Part shown: in pieces, positions 23,997 through 35,335 of the stretch
Numbering within the stretch: the stretch's first letter is position 1
Layout of the letters: every line of letters starts with the position of its first letter
Assembly (NCBI RefSeq): GCF_026810505.1
Contig: NZ_CP101750.1
Span: forward strand, 7,428,515 to 7,492,514
Source of the DNA: Streptomyces sp. Je 1-369
Lineage (GTDB): Bacteria > Actinomycetota > Actinomycetes > Streptomycetales > Streptomycetaceae
Direction: 5' to 3'
Length of the DNA stretch: 64,000 nucleotides
Program-made: the position numbers and the translations under genes
The notes under the pieces: generated by a model
What the model saw: the letters and a program-made list of their open reading frames with translations, nothing else
Told to the model about the DNA's origin: nothing
Databases searched by the model: none

Positions 23997-25763
23997 TTGT
24001 CCCGTCGCCGTGCCCTGACCCTCGCCACCGCGGCGGCACTCGCCGCGCCGCTCGCCCTCGCCGCACCCGCCCCAGCGAGCGCGACGGGCCAGTACACCGT
24101 CACCGCCCTGAAGTTCACCGTCCAGGCGGGCGGTCGCAGCTGCACCATCGACGCGGACCTGTACCGGCCCGCCGGAGTGGACGCCGCGCACCCCGCGCCG
24201 GCCGTCGTCACCACGAACGGGTTCGGCGGCAGCAAGTCCGACGGGACCGCGGCGACCGGCAAGGCGTTCGCCGAGCGCGGCTACGTCTCGCTCGTCTACT
24301 CCGGCCTCGGCTTCGGCAAGTCGGGCTGTCTGATCTCCCTCGACGACCCGGAGACCGACGGCAGGGCGGCCTCCGGGCTCATCGACTTCCTCGGCGGCAA
24401 GCGGGCCGCCGACGACGGGACCAAGGCCGACTACGTCACCGCCGACGCCGAAGGAGACCCGCGCGTCGGCATGATCGGCGGATCGTACGGCGGCGCCGTA
24501 CAGCTGGCGACGGCCGCCGTGGACCACCGCGTCGACGCCCTCGTCCCGATGATCACCTGGAACGACCTGGCGTACTCCCTCGACCCGAACAACGCGGCGG
24601 ACCGCGGCGTCCCGGGCGCCGCCAAGTGGCAGTGGATGAACGGGTTCTACCTCATCGGCGAGGGCCAGCCCCTGCTCGTCCCCAGCCTGGACCCGTCCCG
24701 CATCAACCGCCTGGGCTGCCTGCACTTCGTCACCAAGGCCTGCGACACGATCCGCACGCTCAACTCCGGGCGCTACCCGGCCGACAAGACCGAGGCGCTC
24801 CAGAAGTTCGCGCGCGGCGTCTCCCCGGTCTCCTACCTCGGCAAGGTGAAGACGCCGACGCTGCTCGTCCAGGGGCAGGCCGACAGCCTCTTCAACCTCA
24901 ACGAGGCCGAGGCGACGTACAAGACGCTGAAGAAGCAGGGCACCACCGCCAAGATGATCTGGCAGTCCTGGGGGCACAGCGGCGGCAGGACCGACCCGGC
25001 GTCCGGCGAGCTCAACCTCGGCGCGGGCAACCTGGAGACCTCCTACGTCGGCAAGCGCGTCCTCGCCTGGTTCGACCGCTACCTCCACCAGAAGAAGGGC
25101 GTCGACACCGGCCCCGCCTTCTCCTACTACCGCGACTGGATCGGCGACCCGAACGAAACCTACGCCACCGCGTCCGACGTCCCCGCGCGCAACCGCACGC
25201 TCTACCTGTCCGGCGACGGCAAGCTCGTCGACCACCGCGAGAAGGTGACCCGCGGCAGCCGCGAGTACCGGAACTGGCTCATCCCCACCAGCCACTCCGA
25301 GTCCTCGCTCGCCGGGATGATCGGCCTGCCCGACCCGGCACCGCACGACACCAGGGGCACCTACCTCGACTGGACGACCGAACCCCTCACCGACGCCGTG
25401 GACGTCGTGGGCGCGCCCGAGGCGACCCTCAAGGTGATCTCGCCGAGGACGGAGCGCGTGCAGCACTCCGGAGACGCCGCCGACAAACTCGTCCTCTTCG
25501 CGAAGCTGTACGACGTCGCGCCCGACGGCAAGAAGACCCTCGTCCACCGCCTCGTATCGCCGGTGCGGGTGCCGGACGTCACCGAGCCGTTCAAGGTGAC
25601 GCTGCCCGGCATCGTGCACCGCTACGAGAAGGGCCACCGGTTGCAGTTCGTCGTGGCGGCGAGCGACGGGGCGTACGGCGGCAACCGGGGCGTCAAGCCC
25701 GTCACCGTGACCAGCGCGCCCGAGGACACCGGGGTCCTGAAGCTGCCGGTGGTGCGCCACTGA
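23997..25763 (+). CDS. Secreted CocE/NonD-family alpha/beta hydrolase (X-Pro dipeptidyl-peptidase-like)
   Basis: A 588-residue exported hydrolase. The start is read as TTG at 23997 because GGAGG lies 5 bases upstream and translation then begins with the signal peptide (SRRRALTLATAAALAAPLALAAPAPASA). The catalytic domain has the nucleophile GGSYGG (about residue 163), an Asp in LLVQGQADSLF and a His in SWGHSGG; the C-terminal third is a PepX_C-type jelly roll. Family members cleave X-Pro dipeptides or esters and amides. A longer reading to 23868 lacks a good start. It lies downstream of the peptidase operon but has its own promoter region. Confidence 0.87.
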   Translation: MSRRRALTLATAAALAAPLALAAPAPASATGQYTVTALKFTVQAGGRSCTIDADLYRPAGVDAAHPAPAVVTTNGFGGSKSDGTAATGKAFAERGYVSLVYSGLGFGKSGCLISLDDPETDGRAASGLIDFLGGKRAADDGTKADYVTADAEGDPRVGMIGGSYGGAVQLATAAVDHRVDALVPMITWNDLAYSLDPNNAADRGVPGAAKWQWMNGFYLIGEGQPLLVPSLDPSRINRLGCLHFVTKACDTIRTLNSGRYPADKTEALQKFARGVSPVSYLGKVKTPTLLVQGQADSLFNLNEAEATYKTLKKQGTTAKMIWQSWGHSGGRTDPASGELNLGAGNLETSYVGKRVLAWFDRYLHQKKGVDTGPAFSYYRDWIGDPNETYATASDVPARNRTLYLSGDGKLVDHREKVTRGSREYRNWLIPTSHSESSLAGMIGLPDPAPHDTRGTYLDWTTEPLTDAVDVVGAPEATLKVISPRTERVQHSGDAADKLVLFAKLYDVAPDGKKTLVHRLVSPVRVPDVTEPFKVTLPGIVHRYEKGHRLQFVVAASDGAYGGNRGVKPVTVTSAPEDTGVLKLPVVRH

Positions 25764-25826
25764 TCCGCCGCGGGCGTCACCCGTACGGCCCACCGACCCA
25801 CCCCGGAGGCACCTCCACCGCGCGCT

Positions 25827-25857
25827 CCGCTCCCCGGCTGCCCATGCTGGGGAGCGG
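25827..25857. terminator. Hairpin between hydrolase and LapA-like genes
   Basis: CCGCTCCCC and GGGGAGCGG form a perfect 9-bp stem around a 13-base loop. It lies 64 bases after the hydrolase stop and 38 before the next start, so it is a likely terminator for the hydrolase gene. Similar stem-loops are common between Streptomyces genes. Confidence 0.5.
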
Positions 25858-25894
25858 GGGAGGCCGGCGTACCTCCGACGGAAGGGTCCACAGC

Positions 25895-26137
25895 ATGAGC
25901 CCCAACACCTCCACGGGCGGCTCCCAGGGCGGCGGCTCCGGCGGGCTGATGACGCCCGGCAGGGTGGCCGTCGCCGCGGTCGTCGTCCTCACCCTCGTCT
26001 TCATCTTCGAGAACACCCGCAGCACCAAGATCCGCCTGCTCATTCCAGAAGTGACCGTCCCGCTGTGGATGGCCCTGCTCGGGACGGGTCTGATCGGTGC
26101 CCTGTGCGGGGCCTACTTCATGCGGAGGCGACGGTGA
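25895..26137 (+). CDS. Small LapA-like (DUF1049) membrane protein
   Basis: An 80-residue protein with a Gly/Ser-rich start and two membrane helices (about 22-40 and 55-75) separated by FENTRSTKIRLLIPEVTVPLW, the characteristic loop of LapA-domain proteins. It ends in the basic tail MRRRR. ATG at 25895 follows GAAGGG by 8 bases. In other bacteria LapA proteins help organise envelope or lipopolysaccharide assembly; in actinomycetes the role is unknown. Confidence 0.8.
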   Translation: MSPNTSTGGSQGGGSGGLMTPGRVAVAAVVVLTLVFIFENTRSTKIRLLIPEVTVPLWMALLGTGLIGALCGAYFMRRRR

Positions 26138-26183
26138 GCGCCTGAAGGCCGGCGTGCCCCGCCCCTGCGGATAGCGTGGCCGG

Positions 26184-26765
26184 ATGTCCGAACCTCGACC
26201 CTTTCTCGCCGAAGGCCCCAGCGTGGGCATACGTCCCCTCACCCTCGCGGACGGTGCCGAGTTCACCGCCCGCGCCAACCAGAGCCGGGAGCTGCACCGG
26301 CCCTGGCTCTTCCCGCCGCGCACCGACGACACCTTCCGCGCCTACGCCGAGTCGGTGATCGAGGATCCCGCCAAAGCGGGGCTCGTCGTCTGTGAACGGG
26401 ACGGTGGCGGCGTCGCCGGTTTCATCAACATCAACAACATCGTCCGCGGCGGCTTCCACTGCGGGGCCCTCGGCTACGGCGCCTTCGCGCACGCCGCGGG
26501 GCGCGGCCTCATGAGCGAGGGGCTCGGGCTCGTCCTCACGTACGCCTTCGAGGCACTCGGCCTGCACCGACTCGAGGCCAACATCCAGCCGGGCAACGCG
26601 GCTTCGATCGCGCTGGTCCGCCGCGCCGGCTTCCGTCTGGAGGGTTTCTCGCCGGACTTCCTCTTCATCGACGGGGCCTGGCGAGACCACGAACGCTGGG
26701 CCATCACCGCCGACATGCAGCCATCCGCGCACCGCTCTCCCGTTCGACGACACCGGGAGTGTTGA
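26184..26765 (+). CDS. GNAT acetyltransferase (RimJ/RimL type)
   Basis: A 193-residue acetyltransferase with the order of strands and helices of RimJ/RimL enzymes: IRPLTLADGAEF, GFININNIVRGGFHCGALGYG, the acetyl-CoA loop region HAAGRGLMSEGL and LEANIQPGNAASIALVRRAGFRLEG. It would acetylate an N-terminal or side-chain amine on a protein or small molecule. It starts at 26184 with no strong ribosome binding site; the 5' end may be leaderless. It precedes the arginase-like gene by 33 bases. Confidence 0.88.
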   Translation: MSEPRPFLAEGPSVGIRPLTLADGAEFTARANQSRELHRPWLFPPRTDDTFRAYAESVIEDPAKAGLVVCERDGGGVAGFININNIVRGGFHCGALGYGAFAHAAGRGLMSEGLGLVLTYAFEALGLHRLEANIQPGNAASIALVRRAGFRLEGFSPDFLFIDGAWRDHERWAITADMQPSAHRSPVRRHREC

Positions 26766-26798
26766 AAGGGCCGACGTGCGTCGCCCAGGATGGGCGGC

Positions 26799-27695
26799 AT
26801 GCGGAATATCGTACTCGTCGACGCGCCCTCCAACCTGGGCCTGCGCCCGCCCGCCCCCGGCACCGTGCCCGGCTGCTACAAGCTGGCGGGAGCCCTGCGG
26901 GAGCGGGGCATCCTGCGGCGCCTCGGCGCCTTCGAGGGCGGCGTGGTCGTGCCGCCGCGCTACGACCGCGGCGACTGGCGGGAAGGCGACGGCGTCTTCA
27001 ACGCGGCCGCCATCGCCTCCTACACCCGTAAGCTCGCCGACCGCATCGAACATTACGTGCGCGGCGAGGACTTCGTCGTCGTCCTCGGCGGCGACTGCTC
27101 CATCCAGCTGGGTGCCGCGCTCGCCCTGCGCCGCATCGGGCGCTACGGAATCGCGTCCATCGACGGCTCCGCCGACTTCCGGCACCCGGGCAACTCCGAC
27201 CGCGTCGGCGCCGCGGGCGGCGAGGAGCTCGCCCTCGCCACGGGCCGCGGCCAGCAGGACCTCACCGACCTCGAAGGGCTGCGGCCCTACGTCCGCGACG
27301 ACGACGTCTGCATCTTCGGCCTCAGGGACGGGGACGAGGACCGCGCGGAGTTCACGGACCTGAAGATCACCAACGTCACCGTCGGCGAGCTGCGCAAGTG
27401 GGGCGAGGAGAACATCGCCCGAGCCGTCGCCCAGACACTGGAGGAGCCCGAACTCGACGGTTTCTGGGTGCACTTGGATGCCGACGTCCTCGACCCTTCC
27501 GTGATGCCCGCCGTCGACAGCCCCGACCCCGGCGGCCTCTTCGCCGAGGAACTCCTGGCGCTGCTGCGGCCGTTCGTCCGCTCCCCGCGCTGCGTCGGCC
27601 TCAACGTCACCATCTACGACCCCGACCTCGACCCGGACGGCAAGGCGGGCGATCTGCTCACCGACGTGATCGTGGAGGCCTTTGCCCAATCCTGA
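26799..27695 (+). CDS. Arginase/agmatinase-family protein with altered metal site
   Basis: A 298-residue protein with the ureohydrolase fold. Canonical metal-binding motifs are changed: GGDHS reads GGDCS, and DAHxD reads DGSAD (in ASIDGSADFRHP), while the third motif HLDADVLDP keeps its two aspartates. Two histidine ligands are therefore missing, so a normal Mn2-dependent urea-releasing reaction is doubtful. It may be a pseudo-enzyme or use a different metal or substrate. ATG at 26799 follows AGGA; an in-frame ATG at 26790 is possible. It probably forms a unit with the GNAT gene. Confidence 0.8.
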   Translation: MRNIVLVDAPSNLGLRPPAPGTVPGCYKLAGALRERGILRRLGAFEGGVVVPPRYDRGDWREGDGVFNAAAIASYTRKLADRIEHYVRGEDFVVVLGGDCSIQLGAALALRRIGRYGIASIDGSADFRHPGNSDRVGAAGGEELALATGRGQQDLTDLEGLRPYVRDDDVCIFGLRDGDEDRAEFTDLKITNVTVGELRKWGEENIARAVAQTLEEPELDGFWVHLDADVLDPSVMPAVDSPDPGGLFAEELLALLRPFVRSPRCVGLNVTIYDPDLDPDGKAGDLLTDVIVEAFAQS

Positions 27696-27735
27696 CCTGG
27701 GCGGCCCCTGGCCGACACCTCGCCGACCGTGTTCC

Positions 27736-29709
27736 ATGGTGATCGTGAAGACGACCGTGCGACGCGACGTACTGACCCTGCCCGCAGCCGCGCCGGGACC
27801 CGAGAACCCGCTGCCGCCGCTGCTGCCCCTGCGGAACGTGCACACCCTCGACGAGCGCGCCAAGGAAGGGCTGCCGCGCGACATGGCGCGGCAGCTCGGG
27901 TACGCACCGCTCAGCTCCCCGCTGCCCGCCCGGGTCCGCGACGCGTACGGCCGCGAACGCACCGACACGGAGCTCGACGTGATCGTCGTCGAGAACGCCC
28001 GGTTGCGCGCCACCGTCCTGCCCGGCTACGGCGGCCGCGTCCACTCCCTCCTGCACAAGCCGACGGGGCGCGAACTGCTGTACCGCAACCCCGTGTCGCA
28101 GCCCGCCGCCTTCGCCCTCAACGGCGCCTGGACCTCCGGCGGCATCGAGTGGAACATCGGCGCCACCGGCCACACCACCCTGTCCTGCGCCCCCGTGCAC
28201 GCGGCCCGAGTGCGGGCACCCGACGGCGGCGAGATGCTCCGCCTGTGGGAGTGGGAGCGGCTGCGCGACCTGCCCTTCCAGGTCGACCTGTGGCTGCCCG
28301 AGGACTCCGACTTCCTGCACGTCGGCGTCCGGATCCGCAACCCGCACGAGAAGCCCGCCCCCGTCTACTGGTGGTCGAACATCGCAGTGCCCGACGAGCG
28401 CAGGGTGCTCGCCCCCGCCGACGAGGCCTGGCACTTCGCGTACACGGGCACGCTGCGCAAGGTGCCGGTCCCGGAGTTCGAGGGCGCCGACCGTACGTAC
28501 CCGCGCAACAGCGAGTACCCCGCCGACTACTTCTACGACGTGCCGGACGGCACACGCCGCTGGATGGCCGCACTCGACGACGCCGGGCACGGCGTCGTCC
28601 AGACCTCCACCGACCTGCCGCGCGGCCGCAAGCTCTTCGTCTGGGGGACCGGCACAGGCGGGCGGCGCTGGCAGGAGTGGCTCACCGCACCCGGCACGGG
28701 CGGCTACGCGGAGATCCAGTCGGGTCTCGCACGCACCCAGTTGGAGCACGTACGCCTGGACCCCGAGACCGATTTCAGCTGGCTGGAGTCGTACGGGCCG
28801 CTCTCCGCGTCCGCCGACCGCGTGCACGGCGCGTGGGCGGGCGCGCGGGACGAGGTCGCGGCGCGCCTCGCCGACGCGCTGCCCCGCGAGACGGTCGACG
28901 CGGCCTACGAGTCCTGGCTGACCTCGGCCGACGCCGAACCCGGCGAGGTGCTCGCCACCGGGTCGGGCTGGGGCGCCCTCGAAGTGCTGCGCACCGGATA
29001 CAAGTTGCCGGGTACGCCCTTCGCCGAGTCGACGCTCGGCCCCGACCAGGCGCCGTGGCTGGAACTGCTGCACTCGGGCGCCGTGCCCGAGCCGCGCAAG
29101 GTGGCGCCGCCCGGACCGACGCTCGTCGCGCCGCACTGGCGGGACATGCTGGAGACGGCGCCCGCACGCCCGCTCGCCGAGTACCACCTGGGGGTCGCCC
29201 AGTGGCACGCGGGCGACCGGGCACAGGCCGTCCGCAGCTGGGAGCGCGGCCTCGAACTGGCGCCGTCCCGCTGGCCGTTGCTGCGCTGCCTCGCCGTCGC
29301 CGACCACGCCGAGGGCAACACCGAGCGGGCCGCCGACCGGTACGCGGAAGCCTTCGACGACCTCTGCCAGGAACGCCGCGACGACGGCCCCGTGTGGACC
29401 GTCACCACCGCCGCGCTCGGCCGCGAAGCCATCACCGGACTGCTCGCCGCGCACCGCACGGAAGCGGCCCGCGCGGTCTGGGACCGCCTGCACGAAGCGA
29501 CCCGCGCCGAGGGCCGCTTCCGCCTCCTGGAGGCCCAACTCCTCCACGCCGAGGGAGACATGGACGGCGTCCGCGCCGTCTTCGACTCCGGCTTCGAGCC
29601 GTCGGACCTCCGCGAGGGCGCGGAGACGCTGGGCGAGCTGTGGACGGCGGCGACGGGGGAGGCGGTACCGGAGCGGTACGACTTCCGGATGCGCCCGGCG
29701 GCGGACTAG
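27736..29709 (+). CDS. DUF5107-domain protein (mutarotase-like fold plus TPR-like tail)
   Basis: A 657-residue protein. The N-terminal half carries the DUF5107 signature (NARLRATVLPGYGGRVHSLLHKPTGRELLYRNP, GGIEWNIGATGHT), a beta-sandwich related to galactose mutarotase. The C-terminal part (about 470-620) has TPR-like helix pairs such as YHLGVAQWHAGDRAQAVRSWERGLELAP. Such proteins are suspected to act on carbohydrates, but no reaction is established to my knowledge. The start is taken at ATG 27736 (MVIVKTTVRR); an upstream ATG at 27682 would overlap the arginase-like gene. Confidence 0.82.
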   Translation: MVIVKTTVRRDVLTLPAAAPGPENPLPPLLPLRNVHTLDERAKEGLPRDMARQLGYAPLSSPLPARVRDAYGRERTDTELDVIVVENARLRATVLPGYGGRVHSLLHKPTGRELLYRNPVSQPAAFALNGAWTSGGIEWNIGATGHTTLSCAPVHAARVRAPDGGEMLRLWEWERLRDLPFQVDLWLPEDSDFLHVGVRIRNPHEKPAPVYWWSNIAVPDERRVLAPADEAWHFAYTGTLRKVPVPEFEGADRTYPRNSEYPADYFYDVPDGTRRWMAALDDAGHGVVQTSTDLPRGRKLFVWGTGTGGRRWQEWLTAPGTGGYAEIQSGLARTQLEHVRLDPETDFSWLESYGPLSASADRVHGAWAGARDEVAARLADALPRETVDAAYESWLTSADAEPGEVLATGSGWGALEVLRTGYKLPGTPFAESTLGPDQAPWLELLHSGAVPEPRKVAPPGPTLVAPHWRDMLETAPARPLAEYHLGVAQWHAGDRAQAVRSWERGLELAPSRWPLLRCLAVADHAEGNTERAADRYAEAFDDLCQERRDDGPVWTVTTAALGREAITGLLAAHRTEAARAVWDRLHEATRAEGRFRLLEAQLLHAEGDMDGVRAVFDSGFEPSDLREGAETLGELWTAATGEAVPERYDFRMRPAAD

Positions 29710-29718
29710 GGAGGAGGA

Positions 29719-30840
29719 CTAGTCGCCGTGGTCGTTCTCCAGCGCACGACGGCGTTCCTGTTCGCGCTTGGAATAGGCGGCCGCACGGATCGCCTCATCA
29801 CTCTCCAGGCCCGACCCCAACGCACCGCCCACAGTGGCGACCGAAGCGACGAACCAGGCCAGCGTCACGTAATCCGCCGCGTCCAACGGGGATCGGGTGA
29901 GAGACGCGAACACGCGGTCGTTGAGGACGAACAGCGCCCACACGAAGTTGACGACCATCAAGCCGACGTAGCAGGCGAGTACTCCGATTCCGACGGTCAC
30001 GATCGTCGAGGTGTTGTAGAGCCTCGCCCGCTGTCTCGCCTCCGGTGTGCTCTTCGACGGGCGATGCCACAGCTGGGCGTCCACGATCAGCCACCCGATC
30101 ATGGTCGTGAGAGATCCGATCGTGGCGATCACAAGACGGGGCGTGCTCAGGGCTTCGGCCAGACTCCAGACGGTCGAGTTCACGGTGGCGATGGCCCCGG
30201 TCGCCAGCGCGGCCGCCAGCGCTTTCGACAGGCCGGGCACCAGGCGCCAGGGCCGGTTGGCGCGGACCATCCCCGCAAGCAGCCGTAGGCGGCCCCGTCT
30301 GCCGCTGACGACGTAGCGCAGATCAGCCGCGTCCTCGCCGCTGACCGGGTCCGGGGCGACAGGCGTGACGTGTCCGGCGAACGGTGCCGTCAGCGGTTGA
30401 CGTGCTGGGCTCCCCTCACCTTTGTCGACCCGCGGGTTGACGAGGCCGAGCACGGCTTCTTCCACGGCCTGCCGGGCTCTCCTCTGCAGCCGCAAGCCGC
30501 CCAGCGAGGGCAGGGACAACAGCGCCAGCCCGTGCCCGTACTGCACATCCACCACCAGCGTGTGCCCGTCGGCGCGCAGGGGAAGGTCGGTGAGAGCCAC
30601 GACGACGTCCCAGCTCTCCGGACCTGCGCGGTCCCTGATTCGGCGCATCAACGTCGGCGGGTCCTCGCTGCCCGAGGTGAACGGCTCACTCACCACCTCG
30701 ATCTCGAACCGTCGCCCCGGGCCGGATCTGTCGGCGAGCCGAGCCGGCAAATCGCGGGCCATGCGCCGCGCGACGTCCGTCGGCGCGTCCGGATCCGCCA
30801 GCAGAGCGACGACGGTAACCCTTGAAGACGACACCCGCAT
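29719..30840 (-). CDS. Integral membrane protein of unknown function with N-terminal soluble domain
   Basis: A 373-residue protein that I do not recognise. Residues 1-150 form an alpha/beta-looking soluble domain ([48 protein letters not shown]). The C-terminal half has four hydrophobic helices, including [18 protein letters not shown] and [24 protein letters not shown], and ends in a charged tail. ATG at 30840 begins the soluble domain; a longer reading to 30981 is Arg/Gly-rich and unlikely. It is divergent from the Clp ATPase gene. Confidence 0.6.
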   Translation of the reverse strand: MRVSSSRVTVVALLADPDAPTDVARRMARDLPARLADRSGPGRRFEIEVVSEPFTSGSEDPPTLMRRIRDRAGPESWDVVVALTDLPLRADGHTLVVDVQYGHGLALLSLPSLGGLRLQRRARQAVEEAVLGLVNPRVDKGEGSPARQPLTAPFAGHVTPVAPDPVSGEDAADLRYVVSGRRGRLRLLAGMVRANRPWRLVPGLSKALAAALATGAIATVNSTVWSLAEALSTPRLVIATIGSLTTMIGWLIVDAQLWHRPSKSTPEARQRARLYNTSTIVTVGIGVLACYVGLMVVNFVWALFVLNDRVFASLTRSPLDAADYVTLAWFVASVATVGGALGSGLESDEAIRAAAYSKREQERRRALENDHGD

Positions 30841-31178
30841 GAACCGACCCCTGATGGCTGCTGCTGGAGCACATGTGCCGCCAGGATGCCCCACCGGTGA
30901 CCGCGCTCCGCGGTGCCACGCTTCCCCACCTATCCGTGTCGGCGTCACCGGCCGACAGCGCCCATGCCGAGGCAGCGTCACCCGCGTGGCCGAAGGGCAC
31001 GGCGGCTGACATGCGGAGGCACGGATCGGCTTCCAAGGTGGGGAAAGGCCCGCACACCGGCAATGCCTGACGCCGCCGAACGGCAGAGTCCTTGTCCGCG
31101 GGCCGCCGCCTTCTCGACAACGACCGCGGTATCCGGCACGTCAGGCGCGTCGGATGCCGCCAGGATCGGACGACCGCC
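30841..31178. other. 338-base intergenic region between divergent membrane-protein and Clp genes
   Basis: No convincing gene, RNA or strong hairpin is visible. I searched for a HAIR-type (HspR) site and for a SigB-type promoter in front of the Clp ATPase gene and found neither. Short open frames here lack ribosome binding sites and look random. It presumably holds two divergent promoters. Confidence 0.5.
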
Positions 31179-33608
<2,430 letters not shown>

Positions 33609-33624
33609 CAGTCAGGAGATCGCC

Positions 33625-34014
33625 ATGTCATTGCAGATGAGCGCCGTCATGCTCGGCGTCGAGGACCTGGACCGCGCCAAGCGGTTCTACGTCAACGGGC
33701 TTGGCTGCGAGGTCGACCAGGACTATCCGGGCTTCGTCCGGTGCCGCATGGGGTCCGGGTCGACGATGCTGGCGCTGTACGAGTGGGAGGCGGCCGCGCA
33801 GGACGCGGGGGTTCCCCCGGAGGGGGCCGGGTTCCGCGGAGTCTCGCTCCACCACCTCACCGACTCGCGGAACGACGTGGACGAGACGATGCAGGCGGCG
33901 GAGTCCGCGGGCGGCACCGTGGTGAAGGAACCGGCCGCCACGGAGTGGGGCGGTTACTTCGGCTACTTCAGCGACCCGGACGGCCATCTGTGGAAGGTCG
34001 CCACCGCGGTGTGA
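33625..34014 (+). CDS. VOC-family (glyoxalase/bleomycin-resistance fold) protein
   Basis: A 129-residue single-domain VOC protein. It has the paired beta-alpha-beta-beta-beta layout: MLGVEDLDRAKRFYVNGLGCEV, then AAESAGGTVVKEPAATEWGGYFGYFSDPDGHLWKVA, the latter matching the conserved C-terminal strand motif DPDGHLWEV. AGGAG lies 6 bases before the ATG. It follows the Clp gene by 17 bases and may be co-transcribed. The substrate is unknown. Confidence 0.85.
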   Translation: MSLQMSAVMLGVEDLDRAKRFYVNGLGCEVDQDYPGFVRCRMGSGSTMLALYEWEAAAQDAGVPPEGAGFRGVSLHHLTDSRNDVDETMQAAESAGGTVVKEPAATEWGGYFGYFSDPDGHLWKVATAV

Positions 34015-34049
34015 CGGGGACGCGTTCGAAGGCAGGGCAGGGCAGCCGC

Positions 34050-34406
34050 TCAGGTCTCGGTGACGCGGCGGTCCACGTACTCGAAGACGGAGCCGTCCGG
34101 GTGCATCGCGATGAGGTTGCGGCCCGCGGGGGTCGGGACGGGGCCCGCGATGACGCGCGCGCCGGACGCGTTCAGGACCGTGCACGCCTCGTCGACGTCC
34201 TTGACCGCGATGGTCGCGGAGACCTTGCGGAGCACTTCCAGCTCGTGCTCCGGACCGCTCATCAGCAAGAAGCACCCGATCGCCGCGACGGAGACGCCGC
34301 CGCGCTCGAAGCGCATCGCCTTGCCGCCCGCGAGCCGTTCGTAGAACGCGACCGAGGACTCCAGGTCCTCGACGCAGATCCGCAGCGTGGTTCCCAGGAT
34401 CTCCAT
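34050..34406 (-). CDS. VOC-family protein
   Basis: A 118-residue VOC protein (TTLRICVEDLESSVAFYERL at the N-terminus; VLNASGARVIAGPVPTPAGRNLIAMHPDGSVFEYVD at the C-terminus). The start is taken at MEILGTTL (34406), where the domain begins; a longer reading to 34475 would enter the terminator hairpin. It is convergent with the other VOC gene but the two are not close copies. Function is unknown. Confidence 0.75.
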   Translation of the reverse strand: MEILGTTLRICVEDLESSVAFYERLAGGKAMRFERGGVSVAAIGCFLLMSGPEHELEVLRKVSATIAVKDVDEACTVLNASGARVIAGPVPTPAGRNLIAMHPDGSVFEYVDRRVTET

Positions 34407-34462
34407 GGTCGGAACGATTTCATGATTGACCGCCCGCTCGCCACCGTCTCCGGCGAGAACGT

Positions 34463-34494
34463 CGGAGGGCGGCACCGTTCGGTGCCGCCCTCCG
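34463..34494. terminator. Strong hairpin downstream of the bL37 gene
   Basis: CGGAGGGCGGCACCG and CGGTGCCGCCCTCCG form a perfect 15-bp stem with a TT turn. It starts 20 bases past the bL37 stop on the minus strand, so it most likely terminates that short, highly expressed transcript. Confidence 0.75.
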
Positions 34495-34514
34495 TTCGCC
34501 GTGCCGTCCCGGGT

Positions 34515-34592
34515 TCAGGACTGGGGACGGCTGCCGTGGTTCGCGCCGTTCTTGCGGCGGGCCTTCTTCTTGCGACGTCGCTTCGAGGACAT
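34515..34592 (-). CDS. 50S ribosomal protein bL37 (25 residues)
   Basis: A very small basic protein, starting MSSKRRRKKKARRKNGANH and ending GSRPQS. The Lys/Arg block followed by NGANHG and a final RP-S is the pattern of the actinobacterial ribosomal protein bL37. A perfect GGAGG lies 5 bases before the ATG, and a strong terminator hairpin follows at 34463-34494, so the gene is a complete short transcription unit. It is too short for usual gene finders. The expected site of action is the 50S subunit near the peptidyl-transferase region. Confidence 0.85.
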   Translation of the reverse strand: MSSKRRRKKKARRKNGANHGSRPQS

Positions 34593-34727
34593 GGATACCT
34601 CCGTGGTTCCGATGGTGCTTCCCGGGTGCGAATCCGGACGATCACGCGTCGCCTACCCTAGGGGACAACCGGGCATGGTGTGGCCTGCGTCACCCTGTGG
34701 GGTCAGGGTCGCACGCGGGGCGTTCCC

Positions 34728-34752
34728 GTTAAGCCGCCGGTCGGGCGGGTAC
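34728..34752 (+). promoter_or_regulatory. Candidate SigB-type promoter for the holin-like gene
   Basis: GTTA, 15 bases, then GGGTAC; the -10 is perfect and the -35 differs at one position from GNNT. It ends 10 bases before the ATG at 34762, so the transcript would be nearly leaderless. Confidence 0.4.
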
Positions 34753-34761
34753 CCGGGCGCC

Positions 34762-35328
34762 ATGACTGGTCCAGAGAATCCCCTGTCCGGCCTCGACAAG
34801 GGCCTGACCGACGAACTGGTGCGGACGATCCGCACCGAACTGCGCGAAGAGTTCCGTGAGCAGACCAGGAAGCAGCGCCGCAAGGCGACGCTGTACGCGG
34901 CGTCCGGCGCCGCCGCCCTCTACGCGGGAGCCGCGGCCGCCCTGGCCCTCGGCCTCGTCATCGAGCTCGGCCTGCCCGGCTGGGCCGCCGCGCTCATCGT
35001 GGCCGCGGTGCTCGGCGCGGCGGCGTTCCTGCTGCGCAACGCGGCACGGTCGGGTCCCGGCCACGACGCCAGGACGTCCGCCGCGGGCACCCGCGCGGCC
35101 GAGGCACTTCCCGAGCCGGGCGGCACCGGCCTGACGGCCCCCGCCATGCCGTCCGCCCCTGCTGCCTCGGCCACCCCTGCCACCCCCGAGGCCGCCCCCG
35201 CGCCCCCGACCGTCCCGCCGGGCGGACCCGACGCCCCCGAGGTGCCGCCGATGCCGCCCACCGCGCCCCCGACGGGCCGTGCGGGCGTCCGGCCGTGGGG
35301 CCGCGCCGCCGACGGGTCCGGGTCATGA
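34762..35328 (+). CDS. Holin-X-like (phage holin superfamily III/DUF1469) membrane protein
   Basis: A 188-residue protein. Residues about 15-42 are a charged amphipathic helix (LTDELVRTIRTELREEFREQ). Two membrane helices follow (about 47-68 and 72-92), then a long Pro/Ala-rich disordered tail with PAPPTVPPGGPDAPEVPPMPP. This layout fits the actinobacterial holin-X family proteins, which are chromosomal and not part of a prophage. No phage genes are nearby. A SigB-type promoter match directly upstream suggests stress control. Confidence 0.68.
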   Translation: MTGPENPLSGLDKGLTDELVRTIRTELREEFREQTRKQRRKATLYAASGAAALYAGAAAALALGLVIELGLPGWAAALIVAAVLGAAAFLLRNAARSGPGHDARTSAAGTRAAEALPEPGGTGLTAPAMPSAPAASATPATPEAAPAPPTVPPGGPDAPEVPPMPPTAPPTGRAGVRPWGRAADGSGS

Positions 35329-35335
35329 TGGCCGT

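Noticed and set aside
30841-31178. HspR/HAIR site before the Clp ATPase gene
   Set aside because: No CTTGAGT-N7-ACTCAAG-like repeat was found; only single CTTGA strings occur.
34762-35328. Prophage remnant signalled by the holin-like protein
   Set aside because: No other phage gene, integrase or attachment site nearby; holin-X-like proteins are common chromosomal proteins in actinomycetes.
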